DNA from: Hedera helix
Taxonomy: Eukaryota > Streptophyta > Magnoliopsida > Apiales > Araliaceae
Direction of reading: 5' to 3'
Assembly: GCA_947179155.2 (NCBI GenBank)
Contig: OX359264.1
Location: forward strand, 6,091,501 to 6,155,500
DNA length: 64,000 bases
Shown here one piece after another: positions 25,401-35,395 of this stretch; within the stretch, counting starts at the first letter, position 1; each line of letters opens with the position of its first letter. The notes under the pieces were generated by a model. It was given only the letters and a program-made list of their open reading frames with translations, ran no database searches and had not been told where the DNA came from. A program made the translations under genes and the position numbers.

Positions 25401-26599
25401 AACAATCATGAATTTATTTTGCACCACGCAAATTATACATTGTGCACCACGCAAATTATACATTGTGCATATAAAATATATTTTATTAAAAGAAATTATA
25501 TTCTTTTATTTTAAATTATAAAATTAATATTAATTTTTTAAAATTTAATTTAAAATATTTTTAAATTTAAAATTAACATGATATATTTAAGTTTTGAATT
25601 AATCTTATAACTAATAATAACTTTTATATAGTTTACGATATTCATAATTATACTGATATAAACTAAATGAATTCATATTAAATTTTGTTTTTAAAAATAT
25701 TTAAAATTGATATTTAAAAAGTCAAAATTAATCTTATAATTTAGAACGAATAAAGTATGATTATATATCATGTCCAAAATATATATTATTTTTTTGAATG
25801 ATGTTAGGGATCTCATTTTTTTTTATTATCTCAAATAATGTGGTATTAAATAAGATAAAATATACTTTATTACATAGCTAATCACAAATGATTTCCTAAT
25901 CAATGTATTGATCTCACATCATTTAAGATATTTTTTGAGACAAAAATTTAAAATATCTAATATTAAATATCGACGTATATTAATACAAGATATATAAAAA
26001 TAAAAAAATAAAAACCCAAACATTATTAAGAATGACAATGAGAGGGGACGAGGCGGGGCAAAGATTTCACATCTCACCCCATCTCTAGTTTTACAAAAAA
26101 ATCCTATACCCGCCCCATTCATCAAGGGGGTTAAAAATTAATAACCATCATCATCCTCACAGAGAATTTAAAGTTTCATGGAAAATTTAAATCATCACAG
26201 AGATTAATATTTTATAATCTTTTTATTTAAAATTTTTAATTTTAATTAAATTTATAATAATACATATATGAAAATGAATCGCAAGTTAATGCATACGTGA
26301 TAAAATTAATAAAAATATAATAATAATGATAATATATTAAATCATGTCTTTATATATATACACACAAGAAAATATAATAAAACTCTATTTACATAAATAA
26401 TAAATAAAATTTACTTTTATAGGAATAATATCTTATAAAAATATTAATTTTTTTGTAAAAATATAATTGTCCAAGGGTGGGTATGACGAGGGGAAGAAAT
26501 TGGGACGGGAAAGTAAATATCATTCCTCGTTTGTCCCTATATATAACTATTAAATGATTCCTTTATCTCTTTACTTAACCTAGGAGTCGTAGAATTTTC
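22462..26599. other. ACR8 5' flank and AT-rich intergenic region
   Basis: About 22462-22760 is probably the ACR8 5'UTR and promoter; it has CT-rich tracts (TCTCTCTCT). Beyond it I see no gene. At about 23600-23790 inverted copies of GATATTTTCACA/TGTGAAAATAT surround a palindromic GTTGTAGCGACGG…TCGCTATAAC core. At about 26025-26520 G/C-rich blocks (GGGGACGAGGCGGGGC; GGGACGGGAA) look like the ends of a degenerate transposon. Confidence 0.4.
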
Positions 26600-27022
26600 T
26601 CGTATCTCGACACGTGTCTTAAATAGGCAAGGTCTAGCCCCCTAATGCTGGTCCATAACGAAAGCACGTTGAAGGGGGACCCACTCCTCGGTCTGCGTAT
26701 CACGTGCATCGTTCCACAAAACACGATACCATGTTAGTTGCTGTCTCTTCCACCTATTCCAACGTGGGACGATCTTACACCGCTTGTAATAACTAATAAC
26801 TAACCTCCACCATATTTCTGCCCGCACGATCCCCGCCACACTCATCCAAGATCCATCCACGCGTCAAAGCTTGACTTTTCTTTAAACTGGAGTTTGGCGG
26901 CAGTTGACAATTGAAAGGGTTGGCGGGAAACCGCTTACATGATCATCCCGCCAAATCGTACAGTTGGGCCCGCATTACCATTCATTAGATGGAGAGTTTT
27001 CCGTTTGTATATTAAAAAACTA
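26600..27022 (+). promoter_or_regulatory. GC-richer promoter-like block with two E2F-type sites
   Basis: Base composition rises sharply against the neighbours. TTGGCGGGAAA (26920-26930) and TCCCGCCAAA (26946-26955) are inverse copies of the E2F consensus TTTCCCGCC, 15 bases apart. GGCGG also occurs near 26896, and a CACGTG core near 26702. In plants such paired sites mark S-phase or DNA-replication gene promoters. If the transposon at 27023-30239 is ignored, the sites lie about 560 bases upstream of the possible first exon at 30710. Confidence 0.4.
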
Positions 27023-30000
27023 GACTATGTTTATTTATAAAATATATATTTGAGATTGGATTATTTATATTAATTTAAAATTATTTTGACTTTTTTTATC
27101 TTATCATGAGGGATTAATAGTCTCTTAAATAGTTCTTGAATTATTTTTTTTATCAATTTCAAGGATATTTATGAGGGATTATATAATCCCAAATTCATCA
27201 TGGGTGTAAGACCCCGAATTTTATGAAATACAAAATTTAATTTTTCTTCATATATATATTTTTTTGAAACAGTAAGTGGTTAAATCGATAAAGTTAAAAG
27301 TTAAGGATGTTATGTGCAAATTTTACTTTGTCGGACAATATTCGCTTTGTCGGGGAATATTCGTTTGGTTGGAGAATATTCGTTTGGTCCGACGGCGCCG
27401 AAATAACAAATTATTGGTGGACCCCACATCGGAATATTTGTCGGATATAGAAAACGACAGAAATAACCTTTTTAAATAAAAATAGTCAACGGAACTGTTA
27501 AAATACCGGTGATAAAAGAATAGTAGCATACGATAGTTATTGGTATTTTCTGTAGCACTCGGTACTCTACAGTAACACACGGTATTGCATAGTGTCTCAT
27601 ATTTTTGGTCTGATAATTGACACCGTAACTGTTACGCATCATTTCATCGATAATTGTCACTGCATAATATTTTATATTATCAATTCAATAATTGTTGTTA
27701 CACAGTATTTTGCATTATTGATTTAATAATTGTCATTACACTGTATTTTATATCATTGAGTCAATAATTGTTGTTGCACTGTTTTTAAAATTATTGAACC
27801 TAATAATTGTCACAGTAACATATGCACAGTAATTCACATTATTGAATCAATAATTGTCATTACACAGTAACGTATGCTTTATTTTACATTATTGTTATCT
27901 CTATTATGATGTTATTTAAACAGTTGTATTTCATTAATTTATTGACTTGATATCTAAGAGCTAACTATACTGTATTTATAACAATTAGTCATAATAATTG
28001 AATTGATAAAGTTATTTGTTTATAATATAAAGTTAGGTGATTATTAGGTGATATGAAATGAATGGTGTAGATTAAAGTGTGAATTATTGTTGAATAATTG
28101 AATTGATTTGTTTATAATATAAAGTTAGGTGATTATTAGGTGATATGAAATGAATGGTGTAGATTAAAGTGTGAATTATTGTTGAATAATTAAATTGATT
28201 TATTTATAATATAAAGTTAGGTGATTATTAGGTGATATGAAATGAATGGTGTAGATTAAAGATAATATAATATTTGAAATGGATGGTGTAGATTAAAAGA
28301 TGATCTTTAAATGAATGGTTTAGATTAAATGAATGATAAGATTTTTGGCTATAAATAGAAGCCTTAACTTAAGGATTTTTCATAAACTTCCTTACTTGTT
28401 CTTTCTTTCTCTCTCTAAATACTTCTTGTGAAAGTTCTCTCTAAGTGTGCTCAAGTCATCTTGAGTATTTGTGAAGATCTATAAGTATACGTGTACTGTT
28501 CAAGTTAATCAACCTCATTTAAATCAATATCCAGTCACGTGTTGAGGTAAGGGATACCATCTTTTTCATCTTCCATTATTCAAACGTACTATGGTAAGGG
28601 ATTATCATTATTTGATTCTCGATAATAATATTGTTTCTTCCTTACTCATAAGACGTGCCTTTTATTTCCATGTATTAAATTGTGGGAATAACCTTACGGA
28701 GCGGATTGCCGCCTGTTGGTGAATAACCTTTCGTATTCATTCATTATTAATCTCTGAGAATAACCTTACGGAGCGGATTGCCGCCTGTTTGGTGACTAAC
28801 TCTTTGTACTCAAATTCTATTAAATTGTGGGAATAACCTTACGGAGCGGATTGCCGCCTGTTGGTGAATAACCCTTTGTATTAATTTCCTTCACCTTTTG
28901 TTAATCAAACCTGCTACGGTAAGGGATATTATTTTCTTTCATACTCCTAAATCGAAATTTATTATGGAACTATTGCTTCTATAATTCCTGAAAATATTTT
29001 ATGTTCCATAATAGTTAAACTTCATTATTTCAACTGAACCTTCATATTTACGTGAACCTTTCTATTGAATTGTAACCGTTATTCTGAACTGTGGATCTTG
29101 AATATCATTTTTAAATTTCACTCCACATCATGTTGACAATTTGGACATTATTTGAATCTGTACAAAGTAAACTTTCGATACTTATTGTTATCCTATTTCT
29201 TCTGTTCATCATTTATATCATTCTAATCATCCAAAAATCAAGCTGTTGTGAATATCTGTGGCCGGGGGCACAGATATGATATATTTGTTGAACAGATGAT
29301 AGGTTAAAGGCGATATAATAGATTAAAGGCGATACATCTGTTCGATGTCTTTTATGGCACGTGGTGAATGTTCTCTTTGGCCCGTAGTGCAAAGATGAAC
29401 TGTTGTTTGGTATGATTATGACCAAAGGCTGAATCTGGTATAATCATGACCGTTGGTGCTATATTGAATATCTTTGGCCCGTAGTACAAAGATGAACTGT
29501 TGATGTGCATGATTATGATCAGGAACTGTGAATTTGTATTATCTTGACTAATGATATTTCAGATGATAAAAGTTGATGATGTTTTTCCTAAAAAGAGAAC
29601 CGAGTGGACATTATAGTCTGCATTATTCTTCTAATAGATTACTTATTCCGCTGCTATTATTGATCTGAACGTTGTTTAAGAATTTAACTGCAGTTTTTGA
29701 TATAAACCTTGTAGTCTATTGTATTCTATCAAGAACTCAACTGTTGAAGACTAATGATAATTTATTCGTCATTATCTTAGTCATGATATTCTTTACTGGG
29801 CTATTTGAGCTCACCCTTTCTTTTGTTCCATTGTTTTTCAACAGGAGATGAAAACATAACAGGGTCTAGCCGGGGAATGGAGTGAGGGTCCGAGGAATAG
29901 TTATCATAGTCTTCACGTTTTGTAAAATAGTGTGGCAATAATAGTGAAGACTTAGTTGTGTATTATTATACACTGTATTGTTGTACGTTGTGCTTTGTTG

Positions 30001-30239
30001 TAATAATTTTGTTGTAGTATTTTGACGACTCAAGTTTGGGCTGTGTGGGCCCAGATTTGGGGGCGTCACAATGGGATTATATAATCCCTCATAAATAGCA
30101 TTAAGAATGATAAAAAAATAATCCAAGTACTATTTAAGGGACTAATAATTTATCATCATAGGATAAAAAAGTCGAAAATAGCTTTAAATTAATACAAATA
30201 GTCTAATCCCAAGTATACATTTTACAAACAAACATAGCC
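27023..30239. mobile_element. Foldback MITE (about 350 bp) split by a solo LTR
   Basis: Left half 27023-27204 begins GACTATGTTTATTTATAAAA. Right half 30071-30239 ends TTTTACAAACAAACATAGCC. The halves are reverse complements over nearly their full length (AGTCTCTTAAATAGT, GAGGGATTATATAATCC and mirrors). It is the same family as 39116-39470 and 8931-9296. The TSD is not clear here (CTA/TAA). Confidence 0.65.
27205..30070 (+). mobile_element. Solo LTR, Ty3/gypsy subfamily A, plus orientation
   Basis: Starts TGTAAGACCCCGAATTTTAT and ends GGGGGCGTCACA. It is flanked by a perfect 5-bp duplication ATGGG (27200-27204 and 30071-30075), so it is a complete integration reduced to one LTR. At 2866 bp it aligns over its length with the 5' LTR of the element at 59415. 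Inside are a TATA box (TATAAATAG near 28351), three 92-bp tandem units (about 28000-28265) and three copies of a GAATAACCTTACGGAGCGG block (28685-28870). No internal gag/pol sequence adjoins it. Confidence 0.92.
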
Positions 30240-30470
30240 TAAAAGATATTTTAGACTCTTACATAATTGTTGAGATTTATATTTTAAAATTTTAAAACGT
30301 ATTTAAGTATATTATAATATTTAATTAATGAATACAAAAACTTTTTGATCGATTATACTTGTAAATTCATTTACAAAGGTTAAAATAAGTATAATACACT
30401 AAAAAGATTTTTTAAAAAATTAAAATAAATCCAAGAATTTGACTGCATTAGATTTTGTGAGTACGATTGG

Positions 30471-30801
30471 AAGGGTATTATTGCTATTTTAGTTAAGGTT
30501 TTGTTTTAAGCTCCGACGACAATATTTTTTGTGAGCGAGCGAGAGAGTCGGCGGTAACTTGGAACTCGAAAGCCTATATGTGTCCTCCCAATCCCTTCTC
30601 TGCCTTGGTCTTTCTTTCTTTCTTTTTTCTAAAGGATTTGGTTGACGATTTTGATCGATTGGGTGGGAATTTTTTTTATTGATGACAAAACAAGCGGATT
30701 TGGTTTTAGATGGTTCTGATCAGTAGTGCAATCACTACGACGATCATGGCTGGTGAGCTTTTTTCCTTCGTAACAATGAATACATTTTTAAAACACGTTA
30801 T
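30471..30801 (+). other. Possible first exon of an unidentified gene, interrupted by the second solo LTR
   Basis: A non-AT-rich, GA/CT-rich leader (GAGCGAGCGAGAGAGTCGG) is followed by ATG at 30710 reading MVLISSAITTTIMAG, then CTG|GTGAGC, a good 5' splice site at 30753. An earlier ATG at 30682 gives a 14-codon frame. The solo LTR starts 49 bases beyond that donor. I find no continuing exon to the right and do not recognise the peptide, so it may be a stranded 5' end of a gene or chance. Confidence 0.3.
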
Positions 30802-33647
30802 TGTGACGCCCCCAAATCTGGGCCCACACAGCCCAAACTTGAGTCGTCAAAATACTAAAACAAAATTATTACAACAAAGCACAACGTACAACAATACAGT
30901 GTATAATAATACACAACTAAGTCTTCACTATTATTGCCACACTATTTTACAAAACGTGAAGACTATGATAACTATTCCTCGGACCCTCACTCCATTCCCC
31001 GGCTAGACCCTGTTATGTTTTCATCTCCTGTTGAAAAACAATGGAACAAAAGAAAGGGTGAGCTCAAATAGCCCAGTAAAGAATATCATGACTAAGATAA
31101 TGACGAATAAATTATCATTAGTCTTCAACAGTTGAGTTCTTGATAGAATACAATAGACTACAAGGTTTATATCAAAAACTGCAGTTAAATTCTTAAACAA
31201 CGTTCAGATCAATAATAGCAGCGGAATAAGTAATCTATTAGAGAATAATGCAGACTATAATGTCCACTCAGTTCTCTTTTTAGGAAAAACATCATCAACT
31301 TTTATCATCTGAAATATCATTAGTCAAGATAATACAAATTCACAGTTCCTGATCATAATCATGCACATCAACAGTTCATCTTTGTACTACGGGCCAAAGA
31401 TATTCAATATAGCACCAACGGTCATGATTATACCAGATTCAGCCTTTGGTCATAATCATACCAAACAACAGTTCATCTTTGCACTACGGGCCAAAGAGAA
31501 TATTCACCACGTGCCATAAAAGACACCGAACAGATGTATCGCCTTTAACCTATTATATCGCCTTTAACCTATCATCTGTTCAACAAATATATCACATCTG
31601 TGCCCCCGGCCACAGATATTCACAACAGCTTGATTTTTGGATGATTAGAATGATATAAATGATGAACAGAAGAAATAGGATAACAATAAGTATCGGAAGT
31701 TTACTTTGTACAGATTCAAATAATGTCCAAATTGTCAACATGATGTGGAGTGAAATTTAAAAATGATATTCAAGATCCACAGTTCAGAATAACGGTTACA
31801 ATTCAATAGAAAGGTTCACGTAAATAGGAAGGTTCAGTTGAAATAATGAAATTCAACTATTATGGAACATAAAATATTTTCAGGAATTATAGAAGCAATA
31901 GTTCCATAATAAATTTCGATTTAGGAGTATGAAAGAAAATAATATCCCTTACCGTAGCAGGTTTGATTAACAAAAGGTGAAGGAAATTAATACAAAGGGT
32001 TATTCACCAACAGGCGGCAATCCGCTCCGTAAGGTTATTCCCACAATTTAATAGAATTTGAGTACAAAGAGTTATTCACCAAACAGGCGGCAATCCGCTC
32101 CGTAGGGTTATTCTCAGAGATTAATAATGAATGAATACGAAAGGTTATTCACCAACAGGCGGCAATCCGCTCCGTAAGGTTATTCCCACAATTTAATACA
32201 TGGAAATAAAATGCACGTCTTATGAGTAAGGAAGAAACAATATTATTATCGAGAATCAAATAATGATAATCCCTTACCATAGTACGTTTGAATAATGGAA
32301 GATGAAAAAGATGGTATCTCTTACCTCAACACGTGACTGGATATTGATTTAAATGAGGTTGATTAACTTGAACAGTACACGTATACTTATAGATCTTCAC
32401 AAATACTCAAGATGACTTAAGCACACTTAGAGAGAACTTTCACAAGAAGTATTTAGAGAGAGAAAGAAAGAACAAGTAAGGAAGTTTATGAAAAATCCTT
32501 AAGTTAAGGCTTCTATTTATAGCCAAAAATCTTATCATTCATTTAATCTAAACCATTCATTTAAAGATCATCTTTTAATCTACACCATCCATTTCAAATA
32601 TTATATTATCTTTAATCTACACCATTCATTTCATATCACCTAATAATCACCTAACTTTATATTATAAACAAATCAATTTAATTATTCAACAATAATTCAC
32701 ACTTTAATCTACACCATTCATTTCATATCACCTAATAATCACCTAACTTTATATTATAAACAAATCAATTCAATTATTCAACAATAATTCACACTTTAAT
32801 CTACACCATTCATTTCATATCACCTAATAATCACCTAACTTTATATTATAAACAAATAACTTTATCAATTCAATTATTATGACTAATTGTTATAAATACA
32901 GTATAGTTAGCTCTTAGATATCAAGTCAATAAATTAATGAAATACAACTGTTTAAATAACATCATAATAGAGATAACAATAATGTAAAATAAAGCATACG
33001 TTACTGTGTAATGACAATTATTGATTCAATAATGTGAATTACTGTGCATATGTTACTGTGACAATTATTAGGTTCAATAATTTTAAAAACAGTGCAACAA
33101 CAATTATTGACTCAATGATATAAAATACAGTGTAATGACAATTATTAAATCAATAATGCAAAATACTGTGTAACAACAATTATTGAATTGATAATATAAA
33201 ATATTATGCAGTGACAATTATCGATGAAATGATGCGTAACAGTTACGGTGTCAATTATCAGACCAAAAATATGAGACACTATGCAATACCGTGTGTTACT
33301 GTAGAGTACCGAGTGCTACAGAAAATACCAATAACTATCGTATGCTACTATTCTTTTATCACCGGTATTTTAACAGTTCCGTTGACTATTTTTATTTAAA
33401 AATATTATTTCTGTCGTTTTCTATATCCGACAAATATTCCGATGTGGGGTCCACCAATAATTTGTTATTTCGGCGCCGTCGGACCAAACGAATATTCCCC
33501 GACAAAGCGAATATTGTCCGACAAAGTAAAATTTGCACATAACATCCTTAACTTGTAACTTTATCGATTTAACCACTTACTGTTTCAAAAAAATATATAT
33601 ATGAAGAAAAATTAAATTTTGTATTTCATAAAATTCGGGGTCTTACA
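30802..33647 (-). mobile_element. Solo LTR, Ty3/gypsy subfamily A, minus orientation
   Basis: On the plus strand it starts TGTGACGCCCCCAAATCTGG and ends CGGGGTCTTACA. It is flanked by the 5-bp duplication GTTAT (30797-30801 and 33648-33652). At 2846 bp it is the reverse complement of the solo LTR at 27205-30070 with scattered differences. The TATA box (complement of TATAAATAG) lies near 32515 and the 92-bp tandem units near 32600-32850. Confidence 0.92.
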
Positions 33648-33652
33648 GTTAT

Positions 33653-34380
33653 ACCTATTTTACCCTTCAAAAAATGAATTTACAAGAATAACATATCACT
33701 TTTGACTTTTTAAAACCTTAAACACATTTTAAATATTGAAATGTAAACCCTAACAATCGCGTAAAGTTAAGAGTGTAAATTGTATTTTAATCAAATTTAA
33801 AATTTGTGTTGGTTTAATAGTAATTTGTGTAAACAATTATTTAGCAAACAAGACTTTTAAGTGTATATAAACTTTCAAATGCTCCAAGATGCTTTATAAC
33901 TAAACATATACTAAAATTGATGCGGTAAATTTGAACCTTCAAATGTTCTCACACTAGCAAGAAAAAAGTTAAGTTTTCTGTCTTATTGAGTTTTTTAATA
34001 AACAAAAAACTAAAGAAATAGACGACAAAAATTAATTATTTTTTTGCCAAAATTTTCCGGAAAAAAAATGAATTTGGACAAAAAAATTAAATAACATAAG
34101 ATCATTTTTTATAATCCTATTATATTCTATAGATTATAAATATAATATAACTAATATAAGACAACTTGGTAATTTAAATGTAAAAATTAAGTTTTTTTTT
34201 TTATAAAATCACTAACAATATAAAAAAATACAAATTTTCTATTACTTTTTTTTTATTATAAATTAATTTTTATTCAATTTTTTTTTTGGCCTCAACTCAA
34301 AAACAGAGTATAATCAGAGAATGTAAACGACATCGCTCTAAAAGCGTCAACTATAATCAGTATGCACTCCAAACGGATCG
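33653..34380. other. AT-rich intergenic stretch
   Basis: No gene seen. The block at about 33655-33790 is roughly the reverse complement of about 30255-30400 (CTTGTAAATTCATTT, AGGGTAAAATAGGTAT-like), so these may be two arms of one further transposon that enclosed the site of the second solo LTR. Confidence 0.35.
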
Positions 34381-34790
34381 AACGCATCAAACCAAACAGA
34401 TCGTTAGTGAGCACGTGAGGCCCACGTCAATTGATTGTGATTGGTGGATTATTGAGTAAATAAATATTGGCGTGGCTTTTGGCAGAGACGAGAGGTCATC
34501 GACACGGAAAAAGGACGTTTTTCCACGTGGGTGACAGCTCAGACGTCTGTCATTGGTCATCTTTTTTAGATTTTTTAAAAGTTATATATATGGTAAATAC
34601 CGAGCATTTATATGGGCTTTTTTGACCGTTTAAATCCTGGCGCCAATTTCGAAATTGTGTCGGACATTATGGTGGGCGGGATTTGGGTGATGGAGAATTT
34701 ACAACCGTCAACAGTGACGCCGCATATCACTCCGTGAGACGGTGGACGCATGTTTTCCTATGAACGTGACTAAACATGCTTATCAAAAGC
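34381..34790. promoter_or_regulatory. Promoter-like block with G-boxes and an E2F-like site, no gene attached
   Basis: CACGTG cores at 34412 and 34524 (TCCACGTGGG), GACGTC near 34543, and GGCGCCAATTTCG at 34639-34651 (E2F-like) with GGGCGGGATTT downstream. GC content is clearly above the surroundings. I find no reading frame within 2 kb on either side, so the driven gene is missing, degraded or unrecognised. Confidence 0.3.
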
Positions 34791-34920
34791 TATTTAACAA
34801 AAAGATTTTGTTGCATCTCAGTTGATTTTAACTATTTGTGTTTCATATTATAAATATACTTAAAATTTAATATATTAACGGTGTATATATGAGCCGTGTT
34901 AGAATTTTCATATTATTTAA

Positions 34921-35148
34921 AGTATCCGTTTAATATGTGTCCTAAGGGTACATACTAAACGCGAAAAACAAGAGATGAGACATGCTAAAAATTATTTTTT
35001 TATATAGTTGAACTGAATTCAATACATGGGGTCCACTAGTATATTATTTTTTTATACATTAAATTCAGTGCGCCTACATAAACAAATAATATTATACATT
35101 ATTTTTCGCGCTTAATGTGTGCCCTTAGGGCACACATTAAGAAAATCC
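34921..35148. mobile_element. MITE with palindromic termini
   Basis: Both ends carry a palindrome and a shared inner word: left TATGTGTCCTAAGGGTACATA…GCGAAAAA, right TTTTTCGCGC…TGTGTGCCCTTAGGGCACACA, as inverted repeats. Possible 8-bp duplication TTATTTAA (34913-34920 and 35149-35156), which could be chance in AT-rich DNA. No coding. Confidence 0.5.
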
Positions 35149-35215
35149 TTATTTAAATATAATAATTTTGTTAATGTAATTTTTTATATATTTAATAACG
35201 TTTCATAATTCTAAA

Positions 35216-35395
35216 AAAAATGATATTTTCACAAGTTAATTTGATATTTTCACTAGTGGGTTCCATTTGATCTTGTGAAAATATCAATTCTAATATGGAA
35301 TTGATATTCTTACAATTGAATTTGATATTTTCACAAGTGAGTCTCATTTGATCTTGTAAAAATATCAAATTAGTTTATGAAAATATCAATTTTCT
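35216..35395. repeat. Foldback repeat of the AATTGATATTTTCACAAG family
   Basis: TTGATATTTTCACAAG and its complement CTTGTGAAAATATCAA alternate several times around TTCCATTTGATC. Related arrays occur at about 10640-10775, 15330-15560 and 23600-23790. Confidence 0.65.

Noticed and set aside
30802..33647. Reading the two inverted LTRs at 27-34 kb as one element with terminal inverted repeats
   Set aside because: Each copy has its own distinct 5-bp duplication and TG…CA ends, so they are two separate solo LTRs.
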